Counted from the stretch's first letter, positions 10,594 through 23,385 are shown. The stretch: 64,000 bases of DNA from Diphasiastrum complanatum (GCA_029204225.1 CM055096.1:32499076-32563075), one strand, 5' to 3'. Notes: generated by a model from the sequence alone, not told the origin. Program-made: numbers and translations.

Positions 10594-12400
10594 CATAGTA
10601 GACATTGACATTTGTACTTGATGCAGTTACACACTCACTCGTTGGCATTGATTCTCAGGGAGACTTCCAGTTGGTTACCGGGAAGCAGTTTATGCGTAGC
10701 CTGCCAAAGGCTGACGATGCAGCTCTTCTTTCCATTCAGAGTACATCAGTTGCTGCTTCACTTTCACCATCCGTGGGTCCTCTTCCTCAGGTTGATGCTG
10801 CTTCGGATTTACAGGTTGTTGCTGTGTGCCTTGCACCTATATGCCTTGATTCACAGATATCGTATTCAGTGGTCATTCCTGGTTTCATTGATATTGAGAC
10901 CGTATACCTTGGTGGTATTTCTACTATTGCTTTTGCGCATACTTCAGATTGCCCTCTTGGTTCGGTGGTGGTGCAGTATCTTCTTTATTGGTCTCTATAT
11001 CTCCATCTCTTGAGTCCGTTATGGCCGATGTTCCTGCTGATTTCTATGGGGTTCTTCATGGGTCCACGTTTGATGGTTCCCTCGCTATTGGTGATCAGGT
11101 TGTATCTTCTTTCGCTTTACTCCATGGATCTCTGCTTGAGGTTTGTGATCTGCCTCATGATATTTCTACGGTTCCTGACATGATTCATGCGCCTTTGGCC
11201 CTTACTGTTACACATTTTTCATTCGAGGATATTTGCCAGATGGTCACTATTACTTATCTAGGGTATTTATATGCTGGGATCTTTCTAGATGAGTACACGG
11301 ACATCCTTCCGTCTCCTGGTGTTTCTACATATAGGTTTGCTGCAGTCCATGCCGATGCTATGGATATATGGCATTCCTGGTTATTACATATAGCTTGGTT
11401 TTCATTTGGACCTGTTGATTGGTGCTGGGTTTTCCATATTACTGATCGCCTATGGTGCGGATATCTCTATGATGATGCATGTGGCTCTCTATCTGTTCCT
11501 TGATTTGTTGCTCATTGTCTGGCTTGGCATATCCTGATGGCTTGGGTTATTGCCTCCGTTCCAACTACTGTTTGTCCGGGTGATCTTCAGGTCCCCTGTC
11601 ATTTCAAGTTGCTCCATATCGCTTGGTCTCCGATGCTGAGTTGCCACTTTGTTCTGGTGTTCCGAGACCATCAGGGTACCTTGAGAGAATTCCTTCTCCT
11701 CTCTTGGATAGTTTTTTGGGATGTTGCCGCCATATACTTCAGTGTTGCTCATATGTGCTTTGATACTCATTCTCAGCTACACGTGGATATTGCTCCGATG
11801 CGTGCTACTGATGTTGCGGAACCTGTTCCTCGTTCCAGTACATTTCTTCTATTCCTCACTTGTGCGCTTGGTGTGGGATTACACTTGCGGCCAGTTCCGA
11901 TGGGTCATCCGATTCTCCATCCGTTTTTGGTGTATCCTATGATGGATTGGTATGTCCATATGAGGCCTTTCTGGATGAGTTTTTCGGCTACAGTTTGTCA
12001 GTTGGGGCCTCTACTATTTCTAGATTTGTTGCTACTATTTTCATGCATCATGTCTTTTTAGATGATGCATTGGACCTTCTGGAGCTTTTGGCATGCTGCT
12101 CTTCTCGTAATATCGACCTTGAGGGTACCGTATGCCATTGGTACTTCTCATTCATGGGCCCTATGGATATCTTGGGCTTTTGACCATGTTGGTGCATATT
12201 TCTCCATTTTAAGCTATCCTTTGTCAAGATGATCTCCTTGGTGCTAGTCTTCCGATGCTGCTATCTTTTCTTGGGGCACCTTGCACATATGGTTGATGGT
12301 TACGTGTATTATGTGGCTATTCGCGATGAGTGTCCATCTCTTTTCCAGTTTCCTTATTGGATTCCTGGTGCTGATGCAGTTCTACCTTCTCAGGCTTTTT
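10594..12400 (+). other. Unidentified internal block replacing pol in element A
   Basis: About 1.8 kb where RT, RNase H and integrase core should be. The gag frame stays open after the stops (about 10605-10980), with VDAVTHSLVGIDSQGDFQLV and LVTGKQFMRSLPK, which still resembles the gypsy protease-RT linker. From there I recognise no pol motif: no YXDD/FLDD, RNase H or DDE signature in any frame. The block is clearly homologous to the minus-strand block in element B, e.g. LLEVCDLPHDISTVP, ITYLGYLYAGIFLD, HMCFDTHSQL, LAASSDGSSDSPS. In the part I compared by eye, A/B differences are mostly amino-acid-changing, so coding constraint is not evident. Origin unknown. Confidence 0.7.
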
Positions 12401-13005
12401 GGATACCTTGCTGCTCGAGAGCTTATTACCCGGGCCAGTTCTCATTTACAGCATGTTCAACAGCGTTATCAGACCTCAGTTGGTCGTCACCGCCGCCATG
12501 TTGAGTTTCAGCTTGGAGATACGGTTTATCTACGCCTACGGTTTACACGTCATCATTTTGTCCAGGGCCATGCTTCTACTAAGAAGCTTGCACCACGTTA
12601 TTATGGGCCTAACGCATTCTGGAGGTTCTTAGTCCAGTTACATATCGCTTACAGCTTCCTGCTTTCACACGCACCTATGATGTATTCCATGTCAGTTTAT
12701 TACGTGCCGCTATTGAGGATGACGCTCCTTGTGATGCTGCGTTTCCTATTGCTCCAGAGTTATTTCCATTTTTACCTGCTGCTATATTACAGGTTCGTCT
12801 ATACCATAGTCGACGCCGCCGACAGATTCAGTTTTTGGTCCAGTGGGATGGCCGTCCTATTGAGGAGGCCACACGGGAGCCTATTGATGTCTTTTATCAT
12901 ACACCATCACTTGCGGATCAGGCTCGTGCTCTTGCTGCACTTGTTGATTCCTCTACATCAGATGTTGTTCTAGCTGTTGATGCACCAGGGCTTGCTGCTA
13001 CTTGA
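12401..13005 (+). pseudogene. Integrase C-terminal tail and chromodomain of element A
   Basis: Reads RASSHLQHVQQRYQTSVGRH then RRHVEFQLGDTVYLRLR, the usual integrase C-terminal stretch of chromoviruses ahead of the GPF/YG...VF HVS region. A frameshifted continuation includes ILQVRLYHSRRRRQIQFLVQ and WDGRPIEEATREP, a chromodomain-like segment thought to direct integration to particular chromatin. The DDE catalytic core is absent upstream. It ends at a TGA near 13004. Confidence 0.82.
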
Positions 13006-13041
13006 TCCAGTTTCTTTTCGGCAGTTGGGTCTTTTTCTTTT

Positions 13042-13052
13042 GTGCCAGGGAG
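13042..13052 (+). promoter_or_regulatory. Polypurine tract of element A
   Basis: GCCAGGGAG immediately before the 3' LTR start AGTTATGG; expected plus-strand primer site. Short and interrupted by pyrimidines, so only moderately convincing. Confidence 0.55.
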
Positions 13053-13462
13053 AGTTATGGACTCAGCTCATTACATTCGCCGCGTACATTTACATTTACT
13101 TTACTTTATGCATAAGCAGGCCATGGGCCCTTTTTTATTCATTTGTGACACTTAGACTATATGGTTGGCCTTTGGCCTTATTATTCATTATTAGGCCATT
13201 TGGACATATTACTGGAGAGTGGGGGCCTTCTTGGAGGGCGCATTATTTTCCCTCCCAGTTGGGCCCTAGCCACCGGAAGCTTCCTTTTAGGGCTTCCTCT
13301 TGGCTATAAGTAGGGAAACTGTGTCATTTGTTATTCAGCTGATGATATTGATCTCTCTCTTTAGTCTCCTTAATCTCTCTCTTTCCTGCTTTCTAGGGTT
13401 AAGTCTTGCTTATGTGCTGCTTTCATAGCTTAAGTCTTGCTTATGTCTTTCATAGCTTAGCT
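13053..13462 (+). repeat. 3' LTR of element A, truncated
   Basis: Matches the 5' LTR closely, with a few substitutions and a small deletion near 13445, but stops after AGCTTAGCT, about 35 bp before the expected CTAACT end. LINE sequence follows at once. The LTR divergence shows the insertion is older than element E. Confidence 0.88.
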
Positions 13463-13945
13463 ATCCTCAAACTAAGACGACTTAGCTTGTTGGCTAGCAA
13501 TAGTCTGAGATGAAGTGAAAGCAGCAACCAAATACCTGGAAGTATCCATACTTGGAACATGACAATCCGATACGTAGCTTCAACAACCATAGGTGGAGAT
13601 GCAAACTCTGCTAGTAGAATGTCATGAGGAACTGATGCCTTTGCATGAATCATCCGGCCAAACATGAGAGTTTGTAGTCGAGTGAAGTCTCTCCAGGTAC
13701 CCATAGAGAACCCAGGACACCAAGCCTCCGCTGAATACATAGCAACCGGAGAGACAATAATGGAAAAGAGCAAACATTGTGTGGTGGGATCATGGATATA
13801 AAGGGGCAGTACAAAGTCTCTCCATCTAAACAAAGGTTGTATGCCCTTTACGTAGCCTAGCTGTGGATGCAGGTCTAAAAGTAAGCAGAGGACTAGTAAA
13901 AAGAACTCGGAGGTAAGTGTAGGAGGCAACTATCTCCAACTGCTT
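13463..13945 (-). mobile_element. LINE fragment, RT to C-terminal linker
   Basis: Homologous to about 5950-6435 of the LINE at 4837-7890, e.g. the minus-strand peptide FARLQTLMFGRMIHAKASVP then HDILLAEFASPPMVVEATYR. Both LINE ends are missing. It overlaps the part of the LINE already present on the other side of element A, so the two flanks of A are not halves of a single interrupted copy. Confidence 0.8.
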
Positions 13946-14190
13946 GATGATGTCCCTTTGCATAGCACTCAGCGCAGCACAAAGAGAAGCAATTTCAGTC
14001 TGTTGAGCATCAATCGTGGCAGTCTTAGTAAGCGAATCCGCAGGAAGTTCATTGAGTTGTGAAAGAACAGCGGCAAATTGCTTAGAAATGTACTCATTCA
14101 GCTAGGATATGTTCTTGGGAGTGGTGTGTCGCGTGTAGGTGTGGCATGTGTCTCCCATAGTAGCTGCTCAGGACGAAGCAGCAACCTGTG
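13946..14190 (-). pseudogene. Unknown coiled-coil-like ORF fragment
   Basis: On the minus strand this reads NEYISKQFAAVLSQLNELPA, then TIDAQQTEIASLCAALSAM, a heptad-like helical segment resembling the N-terminal part of retroelement gag proteins. It lies between a LINE fragment and a LINE tail. No family was recognised and no start was assigned. Confidence 0.35.
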
Positions 14191-15012
<822 letters not shown>

Positions 15013-15605
15013 GGAATTAGAATTATTATTATTATTATTAATGTCTTTTGGTACCCAAAGGTACATAAGACAAAAGAGAGTACAAAAAGTGACGAGCATT
15101 GTCTGCATACGGACTTATTTACTAATAAAAAGAAAAGAACTTGTATATCTATCTCTCTATCTCTAAGAAGATGTATCAAAGCTTGACCACCAGCTTGTGA
15201 GGGTACAATGCAAGAGCTTAACCACCTGCTATGCGGAGGAGACTAGCTACGAGCGAGCTGGAAATATTGAGTGATAGTATTAGTGGAGCGTGCTGTAGAC
15301 TGGCGAGAAGCACATGAAGATCTGGTAATCTTGGATCTACCAGAAGTATGTGAGACTCTCTGTCTCTTCGATCTCCGAACGGGGACTTCATCATACGAGC
15401 CAGCATGGTGGTCGGTAATCGTGAAATGCAGGGAGAATCGAGATGGAAATGTCAAGTACGTGAAACATTGAGAATATCATGAGAGCTGATATCCCTGAGA
15501 GTGAAGATGTTGTCAAGATGTAAGTGCTACCCGAGAGTATCGCATCTTTGTAACTGGGACTCCAGAACTCGTTTAATATAAGTAACGAGTTGAAAGTTGG
15601 CAATG

Positions 15606-15990
15606 TCAATGTTTCATCGAAACGCGTTTCGAACCAAAAAACACGTTTGAAACGCCCTGTTCGAAACGGGCCCGTTTTGAAACGCTTTTTTTACGTTCGA
15701 AACGCCTGTTAAAAAAACGCAAATTTTTTTACTGAGGAAAGTGACCATACACAGTTTCTCCTCTTGAAATTGCATTCTCTAGAGCATTCTCATGAAATGG
15801 GATGTATCTACTTGGTACTAGTCTTTCTATGACATGTCTAAACCCCAAAAAACACATTTTCAAAAAAAAAAAAAAAACCCTAAACAAATTTCCGGTTTCG
15901 AACCTAAACCTCCCGTTTCAAACGCATTTGAAACACGTTTCAAAGCCGTTTTGAAACGACGTACGAACCGGACCCATGAAACACTGGATG
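15606..15990. mobile_element. Inverted-repeat element with GAAACGCGTTTC motifs
   Basis: Ends are CAATGTTTCATCG on the left and, reversed, CAGTGTTTCATGG on the right: a 13-bp imperfect terminal inverted repeat beginning CA. Just inside lie self-complementary motifs (CGAAACGCGTTTCG, CGGGCCCG) and A/T runs. It interrupts LINE sequence. No clear 8-bp TSD is visible, so hAT membership is a guess from the CA start and its likeness to 34946-35595. Confidence 0.5.
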
Positions 15991-16180
15991 GCATCAAGCT
16001 GCAGTGGTGTGACTGCAAACTTTGCAAGGGTGATCTGGTGCGGAGCTGAGGGCTTAGTCCGGATCATACGTGATAGCACAGTGACTTGTAGGCGATAGAA
16101 ATCTGTAGAAGAAATACCAATACGCCAAGTCTTTGCAATATATAGACTAGCTTAAGAATTTTTGAGACTACAATAAGTCA

Positions 16181-17233
16181 TGTAGGGCAATAGGTGAAAG
16201 GGTAAAATACCGTCGAGTTAAGTTTGTGAACGTTTAATACTTTTATCGATAGTCGAGTCTACCATTCAAGTGAATAAGTTGGCTGATTCTACACTGGTGG
16301 CCACATAACCAAATGTTTATGAAGATGCCTTTCATGAAATGAGAGTAGACAAACATGTGACTCTTGGTCTAGGCACAAAGTAAAGATCATATGCTAGAAT
16401 AGAGTTTGGTAGACATCCTCTCTTGGAAGCATGCTCAGAGAAGAAGTCTACATCTTTGAGATGTTTTGAATAATTTACCTCTATTTGAGCGAATTGGTTT
16501 CATAGTAAAGTATTGGTTGCATTCCAATCGAATTTCATAGCTAGCAGATTGACTTGGAGAACTAAGGAAATTAGCGGACAAAGTGAGTTATGCTGATCAA
16601 CATCCCTCCTCTTTAACTTTATGAAACATAGCTTTCTGAGTTCAAGTTTAGTTTCTTCATCGTGCTATTAATTTTTGATTGAAAGTCTAATGAGGTTGTA
16701 GAAAGACCATTTTGATAGAGATGGCTCTTGTTTATAGGATGAAACATCGTTACTAGGAAAAGCATACATGTTGTAGACCTAGGTCGAATACTTTGGATCA
16801 CGTTGACATATATGATGTCAATGTTGACAATCACACAACTCATGTTTGGGAAAAGTATTATGGTAAACTATAATACTTTAGTAGTATTATAGTTTACCAT
16901 AATATTTAGTAGTATTATGCTCGTCACAATAGACTGCGTTGTTTCTTTGCTTCAATAATTGTTTGGCTATGATTATGTAGCTTGGTAATTATATGATTTC
17001 CTTGTCCTTCAAACCACCATATCAATGTGTTTTAATTGTATTGGTCACCAAACTAAATATATCTAGCGTCGGAAGCGTAACTCAAGAAAACATTTTTGCT
17101 GGATTCAAAGTTGGAGGATTCATGTCAAAGATGTGAATGATAGATTTGTAAAGAGAATGCTGGTTTCAAATTTGGTTCTTCCCCTGGTGGTGATTTTTGT
17201 TGTCTTTTAGCTTATTTTTGACTTTTTATATAG
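16181..17233. other. Unannotated end of intron 3
   Basis: AT-rich, no recognised coding sequence. It contains the hairpin at 16856-16904. The branch/pyrimidine region and TATATAG acceptor precede exon 4. Confidence 0.6.
16856..16904. repeat. Perfect 22-bp inverted repeat with 5-nt loop
   Basis: Arms at 16856-16877 and 16883-16904 (TATTATGGTAAACTATAA... and its exact complement) with loop TTAGT. A further partial copy, TAGTAGTATTAT, follows. It could be the core of a decayed MITE; it is too short and too tightly looped for a typical plant miRNA precursor. Confidence 0.85.
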
Positions 17234-17374
17234 CATGATGAAATCGACGAAGAGATTGAGGGTCCATCACCTAAACGACTGCGGCGAGCTTCTTCAGATG
17301 TTTCACATGATGCAGTTAGTGCAGATGAGCTTTCACTTTATTATTCTTCCTCAGCAACTCCTGATTCTCCAAAG
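17234..17374 (+). CDS. CPSF160: CPSF160 exon 4 of window
   Basis: A 47-codon exon, phase 0 at both ends, with acceptor TATATAG| and donor AAAG|GTCTGT. It begins HDEIDEEIEGPSPKRLRRAS and goes on through SADELSLYYSS to PDSPK. This acidic-then-basic linker with 'KRLR..SSD' and 'ELSLY' is typical of plant CPSF160. It comes after a 14.2-kb intron full of LINE and Ty3 copies. Confidence 0.95.
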
Positions 17375-19929
17375 GTCTGTACATCACAAACTTGTTAATT
17401 AGGCTGTAAATTTGTCAACCTCGATTTGATGATTTTCTAAATTGATTATTGCTTGCACTTATCTTCTTGGAAAATTGTTTGAAGTTGCTAATTTGCACAT
17501 AATATGAGGATAGGTAGGGCATTTAATCTCATGTGTCAAGAATGGCACATAAGATAGACAGAATTTCTTTTGAGTTGTTGCATAGATTCTGTGGAGCACT
17601 AAGCTGTCTCTCGTAAACCATAGTTTCCAAGGATTGTGTTTGATTCCTTTTCAATCGTTTCAAGTAAACCAATAATTTGAGTAGAATTTTTTATTTGTTT
17701 ATTCTTCTAAATTTGCTGTGTTTTGCAGAAATGTTTCTATTCGAGCAACACTTACTCTAGTAAAATTGAAAGAAAATTGAATCGATTGAAATCAATGAGA
17801 TTCAAACGGCTGGGAACTAAGTAATAAACCATCTTTCTAAGGCCTACTTTGGGTCCACTATGTTCGTTTAAAAAGCTATCAGGCATCTAACAGCTTATGT
17901 CAACAAGTCTAGTCTAGATTTGAACAAGCTCACCAATTAGAAAATAAAGATGCACTTGTAAAAATAAGATGTAACGATGCATTTGATGATAATAATAATG
18001 CGTTGATGTTGAGCTGAAAATGAATATGATTTATAAAATGTTATTAATGCACTCACATAAGAACAGTACACTATGAAATGCTAATGAAATACTAATCTTT
18101 GAGAAAGATAGCTTAGAATAATCATGACACTGGTGTGCATGTCCTCCTACAAAGAAACACTACTAAGCATCTCCTACAAAGATAATCATAGACATCGTGA
18201 TCATAAGCTGTAGGATGACTGGGAGGGATTCTATTTATTTATACTAGTTTGGAGGCCCTTGGAGGAACCTTTGAGGAAAGCTGCTATTATGATTTCCCAA
18301 CCTTATCTAGACTGCTGGAACAAAGGTCCATCAAAATCTACCCATAGCCTAGAACTGAATTAACGGGACCATTTGTAGAGCACTGACTCAAGGGCCAATC
18401 ATAGCCTCCGTAATACTCTATCCCCTACTAACAGAAGTGTTGCCTTTAATGTGACAATAAGTAGAAGTGCTGCATATGAATGCTATAATATAATTGATGT
18501 ATTTGCCAAAAATGCAAAATTGGAACAATATGAATTTGTTGAAGATGCCATTGCCAAATGTCGAGGTCGTATTGCGGAGCTGAAAAGTGATCTGTTTATT
18601 GTGTAGCTCCCATCATAGACAGTGCATGCTGAGAAGAATGCTGCCGTGAACAAGTATGCACAATTTTAACTTTATAGACCAAGAATGCTAGGTAATGGGA
18701 TCTCTATGAATGTTGTGGCACCAACTTTGATATCTGGATGCTGCACAGATTGGTTGCTGTAGCTGTCACTTGTAATTTGAGCTAACTCGAGTCGCTGTAT
18801 CAATGATCCACTGAATTGCACTTGACCTCAAACTTCACACCACCATGCCTCTTATGGTATCATAGGCATTTTGGCCTGGAAATGCTGATAGTGTTGCCAT
18901 TTCACATACATATCAATGGTGGACGAAATTCGCTAATAAATATTGTCAATAGAACTTTGCAATACTGTGCTATCGGTACCGTGACGCCATATGCCCATGG
19001 ACAACCTCTTCCAGACGGTACGATTAAAACTTTGCCGCAGATAAGCAAATACCATTCTCACTGAATACACATGGTGATGATGAATGAGGAATGGATTCAG
19101 AGACGCAAATGGGCAGCAAAATGACAAAAAACAAATCGCGGTTTCTGAGAACTGTTCTGATACTAAGTTATAGGCAAAACAATACATGGGCACACAGGAA
19201 CTGGAAATGGAATTTTGAATGATGACAATCCCCATTAGACCCAAGTCAATAACAGTTTGATCTACAACTTTATGTAATGTATGCTAGGATAAATTTTCTA
19301 ATGCTAAGCAATGCATCTATTAAATGAGGCTTGAGGCCTATGTTTAGCTGGCTTGGAAGGAGGTCTAGCCAGTTGGGGCAATGCAACCAATAAGAGTGGC
19401 CAAGCATTTCAAAATTCCAAGTCACTATTAATCTGGCTGAATCACCTTGTCCTACTACTAACAAGGCCAAAGATCTCTAATCATATAGTATAGTATATTG
19501 TCAAAATATAAATGGAATGCAACCAGTTGATTGTTTTGTGTTTCAAATGCCAATAACATGGTAATCAAATGAATAACAAACTGACAAGCTGCTACAATAA
19601 TTGCTAAGTTGAAATCTGGAACTCCACTTTAACTAGAATGAAAGCTAACCAATGTTTCCAATTAATCACTTGGTGCATAATCAGGCACATGGGCCTATTC
19701 ATACTATCTGTAAGACTCTAACAAAAATGCTCATGAGCACTCATGTACGAAAATCCAAATGCATCCAACCTTAGAGGAAGGATTAAAATCGTACATAGAT
19801 GGGACAAGCAATTCAGAACCAACCCCAAACCCTACACCTGAGGAAAGAGCTGAAGTTTTGCAACTCATGCATCAGGTAGGAGTGAGATGGGAGAAGGATG
19901 CGAAACACGTTATGATAATCATCACGCAT
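17375..19929. other. Intron 4, first part, unannotated
   Basis: AT-rich sequence with only short open frames. Nothing recognisable was found on either strand. Confidence 0.5.
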
Positions 19930-20095
19930 TGAGGTTTACCGCAGGAATCAGCAATAGTCGATGGAGGATCAAGAGTCAAGATTATTTCCTTGAAGCTATA
20001 TCACGCATGGGGACTGACACATATGGTAGACGCCCCTTTCACGATCCGACTAGCTGATCAGTCTAGTGTAAAGCCCACAGTGAGCTGCAATTTAG
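19930..20095 (+). pseudogene. Retroelement aspartic protease fragment
   Basis: The frame reads ESAIVDGGSRVKIISLKLYH then AWGLTHMVDAPFTIRLADQS. This resembles the retropepsin-like segment of Ty3-type gag-pol (D-G/S/T-G-S followed by a hydrophobic stretch and '(M/L)AD'). No neighbouring gag, RT or LTR could be identified, so the rest of this element is lost or unrecognisable. Confidence 0.5.
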
Positions 20096-22135
20096 GGCCC
20101 AATGTTAGCCCAATTTTCAATAATTTCATTAATACAAGTCTAATAATAATAGTAATAAGTCTAATTGCCCAAACTTATGAAGTCAATGTCAAACAATATC
20201 GCTATCTAATGTAGGCCCCACTTATTCACCAGAATGCATTGCTGACTCTTTCCCCTCAAAAGGACATTGTGCCAACTGTCTATAATGCAATGAAGATAAA
20301 GAGAGGTATGCTGCTGCTGATGACTGTTATACCAATGTAACATTATGCCATGTGAAGGAAGATTGTGAATGCTTTAAAGGTAACCATTTCTCTGAATTGA
20401 ATGCCTAATTTAAGAACATAAGAATCCACCAGAATTGAAGACTTTTAATAAAAGAACAGGCCGTGAAGACCTATACAAACAAATGATAGGTGATCCATAG
20501 AATGAAGATAGTAGCATAAAATTTCTGCAAAATTCTAGACATGGAAGAAGAGTTGTGATGTGACAAAGAAATCCTTAGATATGAAAGCTGTTGGAATGAC
20601 TATATGCAGATTCTATCAAGCTATCTGGGTAATGCGAGAATGAGACTATGGCTGGAGTGTCATTGTACCAGTGAAAGTTATAGACGATGGCGTGGTGCAT
20701 AGAAAGTGAACGCATGCTATTTCTTGGGTTTGGAATGACATTTCGTAGGAGCCATGAGAGTTCGACCATGTTAACTCCGATTTTGATCTCGTCATCAAGA
20801 GTTACAGGTTTCCGTCTCGCAGGCTAGTTCTCAATGCGAATAGATAGACCATTACCACCATATGATAGTATTAGGAGATCGTTAAAAGGATATCTAATGG
20901 TACGTCAAATGGGGTGTGAATGACAAGATGCCAGGGTGAGTGCTCATGTGAAGCTCGAAAGAAACATAGGATCTCCAATATGGTCAAAAGAGTGACAGAA
21001 TGGCAAGCGGCTGTAGTAACTGCTGATATGAAAGCTGGAACTGGCCTAAAACTGAAACAAGAGGTATCTCTTATTGTCAATCAATCACTAGTCAACAATG
21101 CGGCCCATAAATTTATATTCGAGGCATTAATCAGGGTTAGGTTTGCGAGCTACCAATTAGGACCCAAGTATAGGTTACTATTAAAAAACTGCTGCTAATA
21201 CATACCGAATAACAAATTAAGGATCTAGATGCCCAAAGGATATGATGTTGGTGCCATAATTGCAGGTAATAAAATGGGGGCCCAAGCCCCAAGCAACTGT
21301 TGAAAATGAACGTCTAACTTTGGCTGTCTGTAATTGGAAGTGTATAATCCTGCCGATGATGCAGTTTCCGGTATCCTCCACATTACAAACATAAGTTATA
21401 ACTTTGCCGATGGTTCAGAGCTGAATTGATTTCCTGCAACCATTAATTTTCATACAAGGTATGGCCTATGGTCTGTAAACGGCATTACATTTCTTCCCAT
21501 TTTTGAGCTTGGGAATGATTCTGCTCAATGACCATTTGGTGGGGGATCCTTGAGACTTCTCGTAGGTATGGATTGCATATGTATATGTTTACATAGATGA
21601 CAACTTTCGGGCTCCATACCAGCTTCTAAGAGCCCATCTGCATGATCTAAAAGTTGGGAAGTCTCTGAAATTCCTCAGCATTGTAAAGATACACACGTTG
21701 AGGTTTCTCTTTTTTGATGAACATGTCTATTCTATGATATCTATGCTTGAGAGTTGGAGGACATTTTTCAAGCTTTCCTTTCCTGCTTATATGCAGTAGA
21801 GGAAATTTTCAAACTTTATGTAAGTGTCATTTGAATTAATTTCAGTCAAAAGCCCCACAGCTTTGTATAATGTATGCAATGTCTTGTTTGTAAATTCTAG
21901 TTACATTTGGTTTTTTACGTGCATCAAAAGAGCGTATTATCATCAGATTAATATTCTGTTAGAAGACTTTATTGAACTTGATGTTTACCAATGGTGAAGC
22001 TTGAATTGGCTTTTACTTTTTGATATCTTTGCATGTAATAGACCAAAAGGAGAGATGATTATATGCTCATGCTTTTTATAGACTACCAAATTTTGATCAT
22101 CCACATGAAAAATATTGCAAATTCTTGTTTTGCAG
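20096..22135. other. Intron 4, remainder, unannotated
   Basis: No recognised genes or repeats. It ends at the pyrimidine-rich acceptor of exon 5. Confidence 0.5.
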
Positions 22136-22267
22136 AAAAAGACTTTTACGTTTGCAGTGCGGGACTCTCTTGTGAATATTGGTCCACTACGTGACTTTGC
22201 ATATGGGTTTCCTGTGAGCTCTGATTCATCTGCATCAAGTGGTAGCAAGCAGAGCAGCTACGAGCTG
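22136..22267 (+). CDS. CPSF160: CPSF160 exon 5 of window
   Basis: A 44-codon exon with acceptor TTTTGCAG| and donor CTG|GTATGT. It reads KKTFTFAVRDSLVNIGPLRD, then FAYGFPVSSDSSASSGSSKQ and SSYEL. The '(F/S)VRDSL(I/V)N(V/I)GP(L/V)(K/R)DF(S/A)YG' block is a strong CPSF160 signature. Confidence 0.96.
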
Positions 22268-23385
22268 GTATGTGGTACTACATCCCAGATATGAATAACT
22301 AGTTTGATATTTCTATTACTTATCAAATATTTCAATATGCAATTATCCTATAATCTAGTGTTAACAAATTTGACATTTTAATTTCGACTTCTGGTGAAGA
22401 ATCTGTTAATATATAGGAGCATCCCTATCATGTGATGGAATAATGTTCACAGGAATAAAACGAATTATTTTATATTCCTGTAAGTACATCTTACATTATC
22501 TGCACTGTTGTCAGAACCTTTGGCCTCATGGATAGGCTACACTAAAATGCTGAGACTGTATCAGCTAGAATATTGTCATTCACAATATAGTGGTCCAATA
22601 CTAGTGGAAATGATTGGAATGATTTTCAGCGTATATAATTCTACAGGTTGCCTGTTCTGGTCACGGGAAAAATGGGAGTATTTCAATCTTGCAACGATCT
22701 ATAAGGCCGGAGCTTATCACAGAGGTAGGCTCTAGTTTCTGTAGACCTAATTATTGTAATGATTGCAGTGGCTATTTGAAGTTGGCTGATTATTATCTTT
22801 ATCCTTTGAACTATAGGGGAAGTTTAGTCGGGCCTGAATACTTAATCTCTTAACACACAGCTTTGGATGATCTTGTTGAAGATATGATTGGTTTGTCATT
22901 CAGTTGTGAACTGTTTTCCCACAAGATGCTGTATCTTGAGTGCTCCTTGCTTCCTCCACTTGCAATGTGCTTTCTATTCTTGTCATTATGATTCTTTAAA
23001 TCTATGTTTCATAAGGGAGAACTTAGTCTAGTTATTGTCTTTGTAGCACAATGCTACTTGAGTTCTATGTTTTAACTTCATCAACTAAAGCCTTAGTAGC
23101 ATAAAGGAATTCAATAGCATCATTTTGGTGTCTCGAGCAATTCATCAGCAAAGACCACTTCATAGAAAATCTTATGCTAGCATTTTGTGAGTTGCATACA
23201 TGTTGTGTTCAGCTATTTGTGTGGCAGCTTTAGTCATTCTTGATTGAGCTTCAAATAAAAGCTGGTACACCACTTATGCTGTAGTGGGTTGCAATTTTGG
23301 TTTGTTAGTCATAGCAATTTTTAATTAGTCATTTCTCCCTGGTATAATTGACAATATAGACAATGTTTTTGGGTGGTTGAACCAG
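22268..23385. other. Introns 5 and 6, short and element-free
   Basis: Two AT-rich introns (22268-22646 and 22725-23385) flank exon 6. No element remnant is visible in either. Confidence 0.7.
22647..22724 (+). CDS. CPSF160: CPSF160 exon 6 of window
   Basis: A 26-codon exon, phase 0, with acceptor TTCTACAG| and donor GAG|GTAGGC. It reads [20 protein letters not shown] then PELITE. The CSGHGKNG and SIRPE motifs are near-invariant in plant CPSF160. Confidence 0.96.

Larger units (their letters stand above)
7897..13462 (+). mobile_element. Ty3/gypsy element A, non-autonomous, RT-less
   Basis: Contains a 5' LTR (7897-8338), an initiator-Met tRNA PBS directly after it, a leader of about 700 bp, gag with zinc knuckle and protease, a block of about 1.9 kb with no recognisable RT/RNase H/integrase core, then the integrase C-terminal tail, a chromodomain, a polypurine tract and a 3' LTR lacking its last ~35 bp. 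The retained ends define a chromovirus-type Ty3 element. The missing pol makes it dependent on another element. Element B (minus strand, 24060-28760) has the same unusual middle block, so this is a lineage and not a one-off deletion. The 3' LTR runs straight into a LINE fragment, so no TSD can be checked. Confidence 0.88.

Noticed and set aside
18816-19064. Possible gene in intron 4
   Set aside because: Short open frame with no recognisable domain, splice context or homology to its neighbours.
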